Source of the DNA: Stereum hirsutum FP-91666 SS1
Lineage: Eukaryota; Basidiomycota; Agaricomycetes; Russulales; Stereaceae
Assembly (NCBI RefSeq): GCF_000264905.1
Contig: NW_006763168.1
Span: 1-11,431, forward strand
Direction of reading: 5' to 3'
Length of the DNA: 11,431 bases
Shown here in pieces: positions 1 through 6,933 of this stretch. A program made the translations under genes and the position numbers. Position 1 is the first letter of the stretch; each line of letters begins with the position of its first letter. The notes under the pieces are model-generated. The model saw only the letters and a list, made by a program, of their open reading frames with translations, ran no database searches and was not told where the DNA came from.

Positions 1-191
1 TGTGGCATACACCCCTCTGGTACTGGCTTGTTTCTCCTTGGACGTTGCTTCGTCTCCGGTATCAACGAAGGCGCTGTTTTCCTTTGTTCAGGTAGTGGAT
101 GTTCACACGGTCGTGATCGCCTTGGCCGACATGCTCTGAATCACAAAGCAAGATCTCATTCTACCTTCAATACGGGCATATGCTGTAGACA
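1..191. other. Left host flank, unassigned
   Basis: This is the only stretch of presumed host DNA in the window, ending where the left LTR begins. I see no recognisable gene, RNA or repeat in it. One plus-strand frame stays open across it and runs about 60 nt into the LTR, but the peptide is Cys/Gly/Arg-rich with no known motif and is likely chance. The right flank has only 3 nt (11429-11431), so a target-site duplication cannot be tested. Confidence 0.5.
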
Positions 192-463
192 TATAAGAGG
201 TCGTCGTCTTGATCTTGAGGTTATCGCACCGGTAAGAACGGTACCCGCCTAGCCCTTGTTGGGTGCGGATAGATTCCAGAGTAGTACGAAGGTTACAAGA
301 TTAGATACCCTACATGTACTACTCGCGAGCGCATATATACGAAGTAGTTGTTTGTGCGGAACAAACAACGTAAAGAATAACAAATACGAATGTGAAAGAA
401 CGAACGATGCAAGTCGGCGAGTGTGGCGTAAGTAGGTTCGTGTGGCGTACGAACTTACTTCGC
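192..463 (-). repeat. Left LTR (3' LTR of the element), 272 bp
   Basis: Position 192 matches 11157, and the match continues without a mismatch to 463/11428. It breaks at 464 (a) versus 11429 (t), which fixes the repeat length. On the element strand it begins GCGAAGTAAG and ends CCTCTTATA, so it lacks the usual TG...CA ends. Internal structure: a TATATAT box (333-339), a perfect 9-bp inverted repeat just upstream of it (347-369), a 10-bp direct repeat GTGTGGCGTA (421-430 and 440-449), and an 11-bp inverted repeat with one mismatch (430-440 against 450-460). I see no AATAAA-type signal. Confidence 0.95.
347..369. promoter_or_regulatory. Perfect 9-bp inverted repeat in LTR U3
   Basis: GTTGTTTGT, a 5-nt spacer (GCGGA), then ACAAACAAC. 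On the element strand it lies about 7 nt upstream of the TATATAT box. That is where an activator or repressor binding site, or a DNA cruciform, would be expected. The same structure occurs in the right LTR at 11312-11334. Confidence 0.6.
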
Positions 464-494
464 ATAACTCTGCCGCCTTACACTCTCCCTCACT
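464..494 (-). other. Candidate polypurine tract before the 3' LTR
   Basis: On the element strand the 31 nt before the 3' LTR are purine-rich, with AGTGAGGGAGAG at 483-494, followed by a mixed stretch reaching the LTR boundary at 463. Plus-strand DNA priming in LTR elements starts from such a tract directly upstream of the 3' LTR. The best purine run lies about 20 nt away and pyrimidines intervene, so the call is tentative. Confidence 0.4.
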
Positions 495-511
495 GAGCCG
501 AACTCGGCTCA
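494..511 (-). terminator. 7-bp hairpin after the extra ORF's stop codon
   Basis: TGAGCCG, loop AACT, CGGCTCA: a perfect 7-bp stem starting 5 nt past the TGA at 517-519. It abuts the CTCCCTCACT repeat (485-494). A related hairpin-plus-repeat lies at 3291-3319. It might protect or terminate the transcript or mark the priming tract. The function is inferred and the structure is directly visible. Confidence 0.45.
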
Positions 512-516
512 TGCAA

Positions 517-3147
517 TCAACGTATGTCCATCATAGGAGGAGGAGGAGGAGGAGTCGAGGCAGGAGGAGGTGGCTGAGAGTACGAGCTCTGAATCCCATG
601 AGGTGAGTAGTAATTACTCTGCGGAGCAACTTGACCGTTCGCATAGTTTGCGATGCTCGGTAAGGAGTTCTGCCCCGCTTGATAGTACGCGTTGTTCGTT
701 TGAACACCAAACTGGTTGGCCTGATAGTTATAGCCGTTGTTGTTCAACGGTTGAATAGGTCCAGAGTAAGTCTGACCGAATGGCAGACTCGAATTGTTCC
801 GATACTCGTTTGAGGATAACGAGGACTGAGCGATGCCTAGCGATCGGTGGGACGGGGTAGAAATGGGGATAGGTTGAATTGGCGTCGGACCGATCGGCAT
901 AAAGGTAGGCAGGGGATTCGCCGCAAAGTCATGGAAAGAGTTGGCCATCGGTTGGAGGGTCTGGCCTATATCAGGCATCACCGTTTGGGTCTGTGTCGAC
1001 CACTGCGAGGTGGGATGGGATTGAGAGACAGCGTGTCCTCGATTCGCGTTCGCCTGTCGTAACTCGAACAGGGAAGCTTGGTTCGGCGCCGAGGAGTAAT
1101 CGCCATCGTAGTGATTGGCTAGCTTCTCCGTGCAGTTTCGGCGCGTACGAGCCCAGAACTCGATTTCGCTCAACAGCTGAGCGTTATTGATTGCGAGCCT
1201 CAGATGTTTGAGGATAGGAACGTCATCGAGGTCGGTAATACGTCCGACCTTGGGGCCGATGGGCTCGAGTGAATTAAATCCATGCTCGACCCATTTTTCC
1301 TGTAGATTTCCAGGAACGGAGGCTTGAAGGGCCACAAATCGCTTGAAGCGATTGACTCCCTTCTTGATGGCATTTTTGATATGCCTCGGAGCGTCTTCCG
1401 GAGGGGGAGAAGGCCCGATCCTAGCCAAGAATCGGTGAGTCTTGACCCAGGCGAGAGAGAGATGTCCTTGGTTGTCTTGGACTGCACCCTGAGGGGTGTT
1501 AACGCTGGGATGGCTGTAGTATGAAGCCCAAGCAGCGTCCGATGCGTTCTCGGTAGGGGTAAGAGGAGCTTGGCCATAAGAAGCCGTGCCATCCTCCTTG
1601 GTGTACTTCACCGGAATGGAGGAGTAGTCACGAACGACATCGCGACGGTTCCCATTGGTCTTGGAACGTTTCGGAGATGGGGAATTGCCCGTCATCTTCT
1701 GGCTCGGAGCGTTCCTAGAGTTCGAGTGAGATACTCTCGTCCAAGTGCCGGAGGAACTGTCCCCGCTATCGGGATTGAATTTACGTTTATTCCCTGAGCT
1801 GGTGCTACTCAGGGATGAAGCCAATTGAGCGAGAGCTTCCTGCTGCATTTTGCGGGCTTGGATAACGCCAAAGTTGATGTCGTTCCAGCAGGCGATAGGC
1901 ACAAGGCGCTCCTCCCAACTATTCCCGAACGGATCCAGGTAGGTTTCCGTGTTATCCGGGGTAGAAGAGTCAGGAGTGGAGTTGAGGACGATTGGTTTCG
2001 TCTCAGGGTTCGTTAAGTCGGTGGTATTCGACTTGTCTGTGTTGGAAGGCCATCCAACGCTCGAGACAATCTCGGCTTCGGGTTCTCCTGTAGAGATGAG
2101 GTTGATAGGTTCAACCGTCTGTGGATTCTCGACCTCCATAGACACATCGTTGTCTACTATGGCTGGAGGCTCGTCGTTAGAAGTCGTAGATATTTTCTGC
2201 GAAGCTGGATTGGCAGAGGATGTCAACTCACTATCCTGAGCTGAGGCGCCAGTTTTCGCCTTGGGAGAAGATTTATGCTTCTTCTTGTTGGACTTAGACT
2301 CGCTAGCGTCGGTGAGCTGCTTCTTAAGAAGTTTGACTTGAATGCTCTGATCGACGACTTTGCGTTTAGTCTCCTCGAGCTCGGAGTTAGCATTCTTGAG
2401 CTCGATCTTGAGCCCGTTGATGGTCTCTAGTTGCGCCGTGGTTTCAGCGGTAAGTGCAACTATCTTGTCGTCTTTATGTTTGACGATCTCGTAGTGCTTC
2501 CGAGTGTCTTCGGAGTATTGGGACTTCTTGGCCTCAGCTATGACGGACTCGTCGTTGGATTGACGAGCGGCGATAGCATCCGTCATTCCCGGGAACTTGT
2601 AGCATCCGTTCATATGGACAACTCGCTCTTTGCAGCTTCTGCAAAGTCTCGGCGAGTGTAGGATAGTCCTAGTTCCGTGGTGATATTGCGGAACGGATAG
2701 CGCTGGGTTCCAGGCAGAACCGCCAGTGGAGTTGAACTCCTGCTCGATTTTAGCGAATTCGCTATCGAGCTTTGCTCCACCACTTGCGGTGGGTATCGTC
2801 GTAGAGTTCGACGGTTTATTAAGTGCATGATCGATGTTAGATTCATCGGGCACTTGATTTTGGCCTTCGTCAGTCTTCGAAGGGTCGAAGTCTGCGGGTA
2901 GCTCAGGCTCACCAGTATCCATTAATTCATCGATCTCCTCGTCAGTAGGAGAGACCGCCGTCGAGTTGACAGCGACTGCATTCGATGGAGAACTAGTGAG
3001 CTCAGTCCCTGCAAGAGCGTCGAGGTGAACGATGTCTTCAAGGGCAAGAGACAGATCTTCTATCGCACCTTGAGAGACCGAGGTCGCCTCAGACTGAGCG
3101 CTGGCTTGCGCTTGCGTAGTAGACTCGGTAGATTGAGCTTTATCCAT
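517..3147 (-). CDS. Extra 876-aa protein in the env position; family not recognised
   Basis: I chose the ATG at 3145-3147 because its context (CACACCATGG) is near-ideal for eukaryotic initiation and it lies about 60 nt after a TATAAAA box. The frame is also open back to 3315, but without an ATG. Visible parts, numbered from this Met: Ser/Thr/Gln- and acid-rich N-terminus (1-150); a Cys/His cluster C169-x2-C172-x5-H178-x3-C182; a probable coiled coil (about 215-280); basic cluster KKKHK (288-292); more low-complexity sequence; basic motifs KRK (454-456) and SPKRSK (about 491-496); a compact helical region (about 560-680) rich in Trp, Arg and Leu; and an N/Q/Y/P-rich prion-like tail (about 720-876) ending in polyproline. 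I see no signal peptide or membrane segment, so it is not a typical Env. The basic clusters suggest a nuclear or nucleic-acid role. The function is unknown; a Gag-like or RNA-binding accessory protein is one possibility. Confidence 0.8.
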   Translation of the reverse strand: MDKAQSTESTTQAQASAQSEATSVSQGAIEDLSLALEDIVHLDALAGTELTSSPSNAVAVNSTAVSPTDEEIDELMDTGEPELPADFDPSKTDEGQNQVPDESNIDHALNKPSNSTTIPTASGGAKLDSEFAKIEQEFNSTGGSAWNPALSVPQYHHGTRTILHSPRLCRSCKERVVHMNGCYKFPGMTDAIAARQSNDESVIAEAKKSQYSEDTRKHYEIVKHKDDKIVALTAETTAQLETINGLKIELKNANSELEETKRKVVDQSIQVKLLKKQLTDASESKSNKKKHKSSPKAKTGASAQDSELTSSANPASQKISTTSNDEPPAIVDNDVSMEVENPQTVEPINLISTGEPEAEIVSSVGWPSNTDKSNTTDLTNPETKPIVLNSTPDSSTPDNTETYLDPFGNSWEERLVPIACWNDINFGVIQARKMQQEALAQLASSLSSTSSGNKRKFNPDSGDSSSGTWTRVSHSNSRNAPSQKMTGNSPSPKRSKTNGNRRDVVRDYSSIPVKYTKEDGTASYGQAPLTPTENASDAAWASYYSHPSVNTPQGAVQDNQGHLSLAWVKTHRFLARIGPSPPPEDAPRHIKNAIKKGVNRFKRFVALQASVPGNLQEKWVEHGFNSLEPIGPKVGRITDLDDVPILKHLRLAINNAQLLSEIEFWARTRRNCTEKLANHYDGDYSSAPNQASLFELRQANANRGHAVSQSHPTSQWSTQTQTVMPDIGQTLQPMANSFHDFAANPLPTFMPIGPTPIQPIPISTPSHRSLGIAQSSLSSNEYRNNSSLPFGQTYSGPIQPLNNNGYNYQANQFGVQTNNAYYQAGQNSLPSIANYANGQVAPQSNYYSPHGIQSSYSQPPPPASTPPPPPPMMDIR
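535..554 (+). repeat. (AGG)n microsatellite
   Basis: Six AGG units plus AG on the plus strand. On the coding strand they are CCT codons for the six-proline run near the C-terminus of the extra protein. A slippage-prone tract here could vary the polyproline length between copies without breaking the frame. Confidence 0.8.
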
Positions 3148-3207
3148 GGTGTGATGAGGGGAGAGGAAAGAGATAGGACGAGCCCAAATTGTTTCGGAGT
3201 CAAACAA

Positions 3208-3214
3208 TTTTATA
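3208..3214 (-). promoter_or_regulatory. TATA box of a candidate internal promoter for the extra ORF
   Basis: On the minus strand the sequence reads TATAAAA, 60-67 nt upstream of the ATG at 3147. A start site about 30 nt downstream would give a 5' leader of roughly 35 nt. The pyrimidine-rich run TTTCCTCTCCCCTC just before the ATG is typical of fungal promoter/leader sequence. This suggests that the extra ORF is transcribed separately from the full-length RNA. Confidence 0.5.
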
Positions 3215-3270
3215 AGAGCATGTTCGTAAAATTTCTCTCTTTCGGGAGGCTCGGCACTGAATGATACCGA

Positions 3271-3299
3271 TTTTATTTTTCTCCCGATCCCTCCCTCAC
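3271..3299 (-). other. Internal purine tract between pol and the extra ORF
   Basis: The element strand reads GTGAGGGAGGGA, TC, GGGAGAAAAA, TAAAA: almost pure purine over 25-29 nt. It is a better polypurine tract than the one next to the 3' LTR, and it overlaps the same AGTGAGGGAG sequence. It could be a second, central plus-strand primer site or a relic of a former 3' end. This function is inferred. Confidence 0.4.
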
Positions 3300-3362
3300 T
3301 TGACGCAACTCCGCGTCAACAAGTGAAACATCCGCCCGATCTCCGCGGTCGATTGAGATCGG
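3300..3362 (-). terminator. Two tandem hairpins after the pol stop codon
   Basis: Going downstream from the pol TAA (3370-3372), the first hairpin has a perfect 8-bp stem, CCGATCTC (3336-3343) with GAGATCGG (3355-3362) and an 11-nt loop. The second has a perfect 7-bp stem, TTGACGC (3300-3306) with GCGTCAA (3313-3319) and a 6-nt loop. The purine tract follows directly. They may stabilise or end the genomic reading unit or insulate the internal promoter. Structure is visible; function is inferred. Confidence 0.45.
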
Positions 3363-3369
3363 AAAGATT

Positions 3370-6300
3370 TTAGGAATGGTTATTCCCAGGGATCGACGGT
3401 GTCTTAGAAAGCTCCGAGACATCGGCGACTCCTCGAAGTGCCAAATACTCGCGCAATATTTCAGTATGGCGAACTTTTGCCAAGCTGGTCCACTCAACGG
3501 TTCCCGTTGACAGGGTTCCTATGAAACGAACAGAGGACCCGTCCCATACATGACCGACAATACTAGTGAAATACACTTCATCAGTATCAGGCTGTCCAAA
3601 GTCGTAGACAGCCGAGACGTCTCGGGACGGAAAGATGGCATCATTATTAGCCACATGTGGCCGAAGGAGGCTCACATGAAAGCGAGGGTGAATCCTGCGC
3701 TTCACCAAGGCCTCAGGCAGCCTTAGCTCACACACAGATTCGTTCTCAAACACTCGGGTGACTGGATATGGCCCTACAAACTTGGGCAATAATTTCCGAG
3801 CGCGTCCTTTTGGTAGATTAAGGTTCTTCGTGCTCAAGTACACAAGTTGTCCTTTGAAAAATTCAGGAGACTCACGCCGCTTCTTATTGGCGTAGTAAGT
3901 TTGATTCACACGGCTCTCGATAATAGCATCGTGAGCACGGAGCAGGTTCGCCCGCGCACGCTCTGCAAAATACGATACACCGCGATAGGGACTCTCCCCC
4001 ACTGGAGTAGTCATCCAGCGGGGCATATAACCGTAATTCAATTCGAACGGCGCGTATCCCGTGCTTGATGAGACTGTAGAGTTCAAAGCAAACTCTACCA
4101 TCGGCAGCCACTCCACCCAGTCAGTCTGAGTGGGTTCCACCATGGATCGAAGCATTTTTGAGATCGTTTGAATCGCTCTCTCTGAAGCCCCATCAGTCTG
4201 GGGATGAAAAGCCGTTGACATTAACAATTTTGTCCCAACAATTCGATGCAGTTCTTTCCAGAAGGCTGCAGTGAATTTAGTGTCGCGGTCAGACACAATA
4301 GAGCTAGGGAACCCATGCAAGCGCACAATTTCCCAGAGGTATAACTCCGCTAACTCACCAGTAGTAACTTTGGTGGTAATCGGAACCAGATGGACCATAG
4401 ACGTTCGCCGGTCTATTACGACCCACAAATAGTCATACCCGCTCGACTTCGGGAACGGTCCCACAAAATCCATGGCGATCGATTCCCATGGCTGATTCGG
4501 TATTGGAAGTGAGTGTAGAAATCCCGCAGGCTTCTGCGGTAGCGATTTCGACATCTGACATGTCTGGCATGATGCACAGAATTTCTCTACATCAGCGCCG
4601 ACTCCAGGCCACCAGTAATAATTCCTGATGTACGCAGCCGTCTTTTCTGCACCTAGATGGCCCACTATAGCATGGGCGGACGAAATGGCGAGCTCACGCA
4701 AGGCGCGTTCATTAAGCTTGCCACTAGGTATGCAGAGAACACGATCCATGGACCTATTGTAAGTCCACAGGCTACCTGCCTTCTCATTGTACTCGAAATT
4801 CGAGTGTTGCTCTGGAGCTTCAATTATTTTCTTGAAGAAACTATCGTCTTTATAGTTGGAGTACACTGACTTCAACCATCCTTCAGACGAATCCAGTATG
4901 TCTTTATCCAGAGGGACATCAGGTAGTGCACCCTGTAATTCTTTTTCCAGGGTATACTGTCTGTCCGTCAGCGAAGTGCGGACCTTTACAGGTTCTTGCA
5001 CGTCTAATTCGGCAAACTCTTCAAGAACAGCAGCCTCATTTTCTCGAGGCTCCGGTGGACGCTGGAAGACTTTGTCAGCTACCAATGTAGGATAACGAGA
5101 CTCCTCGGTCACCTTCTTGCGATGTTTACGCAACTGCATGGCTCGCAATTCGAGCACTCTCTGTGGCATTAAATCATCACCATCAGGGTCTAATTTCGCG
5201 TCCATATTAGCATATTCTGACGCTGGTAATTCCCCCTGAACGCGTTTGTAGTAACGCGAGAAGCAGTCAGCAACTTTATTAAGTCGCCCCTTGACATACT
5301 TAATTGTTGCATTATAGGGCTGCAAGAATTCCGACCATCTAGTTTGTCGGGGAGTCAGGTTTTTCTGCGAATCGAAAAACTCAAGAGCTTTATGGTCAGT
5401 GACAATTGTAAACTTTCGTCCCAATAATTTGTCAGACCATTTCGCTAAGGCTTCAATCATTGCCAGTGTTTCTTGCTCGTAAGTACGATAATTTCGCTGA
5501 GCAGCCGTGAATCGTTTTGACATAAATCCAGCAGGTCTGCAGGACTGCCAATCCTCGCCTTGTCCATAGATCGCTCCAACACCATATATTGAGGCGTCAC
5601 AAACCACCCAAATCGGCTCAGCAGACTTAGGGTCGATAGGCTTCAATACTGGGTATTTACACGCCATTTCCTTTATCATTCGGAAACAATGCTCGTGTAT
5701 TGGTCGCCAGAGAAACTCACGACCATTTCGAACCATTCCTGACAGAACCGAGGAATACATAGAGACATCCGGCATGAAGCTGGACAGATACTGAACAAGT
5801 CCCAGAAATCTCTGGACTTCATTATAAGTCTTCGGTGTTGGCCAGTTTCGTACTTTCGCCATCTTGTCAGTATCAGCGTGAATTCCACGCTCGTCAATTA
5901 AATGACCCAAGCAGTCCATCTGCTTGGAATAGAAATCGCACTTAGCTGCGACAAGGTAAAGCTCATTCTTCCTAAGCTTATCGAGTACTAAAGCGATATG
6001 CCGTTGATGATCAGCAACAGTATCCGAATAGATGAATATGTCGTCCATATAGACATGTACAAAGTCACCAATATATTCGCGGAAAATATGAGTCATCAAT
6101 CTCTGGAACGTAGCAGGTGCGTTACAATCACCTTGCTGCATAGTATGACTGACAAATGTCCCATATACAGTGGAAAATGCGGTTTTCCATACGTCCTCAG
6201 GCATTATCCTAATTTGCTCGTAGGCATCACTCATATCGATCTTTGAGCGATATTTTGCGGCAGCCACATCATTTCTGATTTGGTCTTGATCCGGAAAGGG

Positions 6301-6930
6301 AGTGATGTCCTTCCATGTATTGTCGTTTCGCTTTCGACAATCGATAACTGTACGCAGGTTTCCATTTTTCTTTGGAATACACAGCATTGGAGCGGCTTGA
6401 TTTGTGGTTCTTTCCTCCCACCAGCCAGCTTTAGTGTAACGGATAATCTTGTCACGCAGCTGGCTTTTCAAGACGTCCGGACAACGAGGCAAGTGATATT
6501 TATCAACCTTTGACTCATCTATCAATGGGATGCGATGGTTTATCGCACGCATAGGTGGCAGCTTCAGCGGTACTTCACAAATAACGTCTTGTGCGGATTC
6601 GTACCAAGCTTGGCGCAGTTCAGCAATTTCTGCGTCAGTGATTTCTTTAGCAGCATCTTCGGCTTCTTCTACCTTCATTCGAAGATAGCGTCGGGCCTTA
6701 CGCTGCTCGTCCTTGGAGATTAGAGGCTCAGGTAATTTCTCTGAGCTAGACATAGTCGGAAATGACTTCTCAGCGATATTTGAGAAGTCAGATTTGGGCC
6801 GGCTTCGACTGTATTGCGAAGTCCGGGGACGTCTGTCCGGGTCCTTCAACGGAGGTGGAGGGTCAATGTCTATGACCACGCCCTCCTTTCTTGGAGCAGC
6901 ATCCGCTGGTACAGGTGCTGCACGAGAAAG
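3370..6930 (-). CDS. pol: Pol: reverse transcriptase, RNase H, integrase
   Basis: This frame is open for 1186 codons directly after the TGA at 6931-6933 and continues the upstream protease frame. Numbering starts at 6930. The first ATG is at 6751-6753 (residue 60). RT copies the element RNA: D232 in KIDMSDAY and YMDD at 294-297 are the catalytic aspartates, and the IPKKNGNLRTVID fingers/palm motif is intact. RNase H residues D445, E487 and D512 are present. Integrase has a zinc-binding H753/H758 and C788/C791, then the catalytic triad D821, D881, E917 with the typical D-x35-E spacing. An SH3-like stretch follows (GPYPVTRV region to about 1090). The tail at about 1115-1167 (VEW... to ...EYLALRG) looks like a divergent chromodomain, which in chromoviruses directs integration to marked chromatin. 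No catalytic residue is missing. Expression probably needs stop-codon readthrough or reinitiation at 6753. Confidence 0.95.
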   Translation of the reverse strand, partial: LSRAAPVPADAAPRKEGVVIDIDPPPPLKDPDRRPRTSQYSRSRPKSDFSNIAEKSFPTMSSSEKLPEPLISKDEQRKARRYLRMKVEEAEDAAKEITDAEIAELRQAWYESAQDVICEVPLKLPPMRAINHRIPLIDESKVDKYHLPRCPDVLKSQLRDKIIRYTKAGWWEERTTNQAAPMLCIPKKNGNLRTVIDCRKRNDNTWKDITPFPDQDQIRNDVAAAKYRSKIDMSDAYEQIRIMPEDVWKTAFSTVYGTFVSHTMQQGDCNAPATFQRLMTHIFREYIGDFVHVYMDDIFIYSDTVADHQRHIALVLDKLRKNELYLVAAKCDFYSKQMDCLGHLIDERGIHADTDKMAKVRNWPTPKTYNEVQRFLGLVQYLSSFMPDVSMYSSVLSGMVRNGREFLWRPIHEHCFRMIKEMACKYPVLKPIDPKSAEPIWVVCDASIYGVGAIYGQGEDWQSCRPAGFMSKRFTAAQRNYRTYEQETLAMIEALAKWSDKLLGRKFTIVTDHKALEFFDSQKNLTPRQTRWSEFLQPYNATIKYVKGRLNKVADCFSRYYKRVQGELPASEYANMDAKLDPDGDDLMPQRVLELRAMQLRKHRKKVTEESRYPTLVADKVFQRPPEPRENEAAVLEEFAELDVQEPVKVRTSLTDRQYTLEKELQGALPDVPLDKDILDSSEGWLKSVYSNYKDDSFFKKIIEAPEQHSNFEYNEKAGSLWTYNRSMDRVLCIPSGKLNERALRELAISSAHAIVGHLGAEKTAAYIRNYYWWPGVGADVEKFCASCQTCQMSKSLPQKPAGFLHSLPIPNQPWESIAMDFVGPFPKSSGYDYLWVVIDRRTSMVHLVPITTKVTTGELAELYLWEIVRLHGFPSSIVSDRDTKFTAAFWKELHRIVGTKLLMSTAFHPQTDGASERAIQTISKMLRSMVEPTQTDWVEWLPMVEFALNSTVSSSTGYAPFELNYGYMPRWMTTPVGESPYRGVSYFAERARANLLRAHDAIIESRVNQTYYANKKRRESPEFFKGQLVYLSTKNLNLPKGRARKLLPKFVGPYPVTRVFENESVCELRLPEALVKRRIHPRFHVSLLRPHVANNDAIFPSRDVSAVYDFGQPDTDEVYFTSIVGHVWDGSSVRFIGTLSTGTVEWTSLAKVRHTEILREYLALRGVADVSELSKTPSIPGNNHS

Positions 6931-6933
6931 TCA
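6886..6933 (-). promoter_or_regulatory. In-frame TGA with an immediate stem-loop: candidate readthrough element
   Basis: The stop TGA (6931-6933) is followed by C, the leakiest +4 base. The next bases form CTTTCT (6925-6930), which pairs with AGAAAG (6886-6891). An inner GCAGCA (6916-6921) pairs with TGCTGC (6896-6901), leaving a 14-nt apical loop. The reading frame is the same and open on both sides. Retroviral and viral readthrough sites combine a leaky stop with a 3' RNA structure, so a Gag-Pro to Gag-Pro-Pol switch is plausible. A plain nonsense mutation is the alternative. Confidence 0.5.

Larger units (their letters stand above)
485..3300. repeat. 10-bp direct repeat bracketing the extra-ORF cassette
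   Basis: CTCCCTCACT occurs at 485-494 and at 3291-3300, each time continuing into a hairpin whose loop begins AACT. The two hairpin regions (494-511 and 3300-3319) are similar but not identical. The pair encloses the whole extra ORF with its promoter. The coordinates given span the bracketed cassette. Confidence 0.55.

Noticed and set aside
1..10. TGTGGCATAC resembling the LTR repeat TGTGGCGTAC
   Set aside because: Nine of ten bases in a short motif with no surrounding similarity; no second LTR is supported at the window start.
28..252. Plus-strand frame across the left flank into the LTR
   Set aside because: No recognisable motif and a Cys/Gly/Arg-rich composition. It runs into the LTR in the antisense direction, so it is most likely chance.
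296..312. GATTAGATACCCT in the LTR, matching a universal small-subunit rRNA motif
   Set aside because: The bases on both sides do not continue the rRNA sequence, so a 13-nt match is taken as coincidence.
1200..1592. 130-codon minus-strand frame inside the extra ORF
   Set aside because: Alternative frame of the long ORF without domain features or promoter; treated as a shadow.
517..3147. Extra ORF as a retroviral-type envelope
   Set aside because: No signal peptide, hydrophobic membrane segment or fusion-peptide-like region is visible; the protein is hydrophilic throughout.
3214..3221. CTCTTATA shared by the internal promoter and the LTR end
   Set aside because: Only 8 nt with no flanking similarity; not evidence for an LTR remnant.
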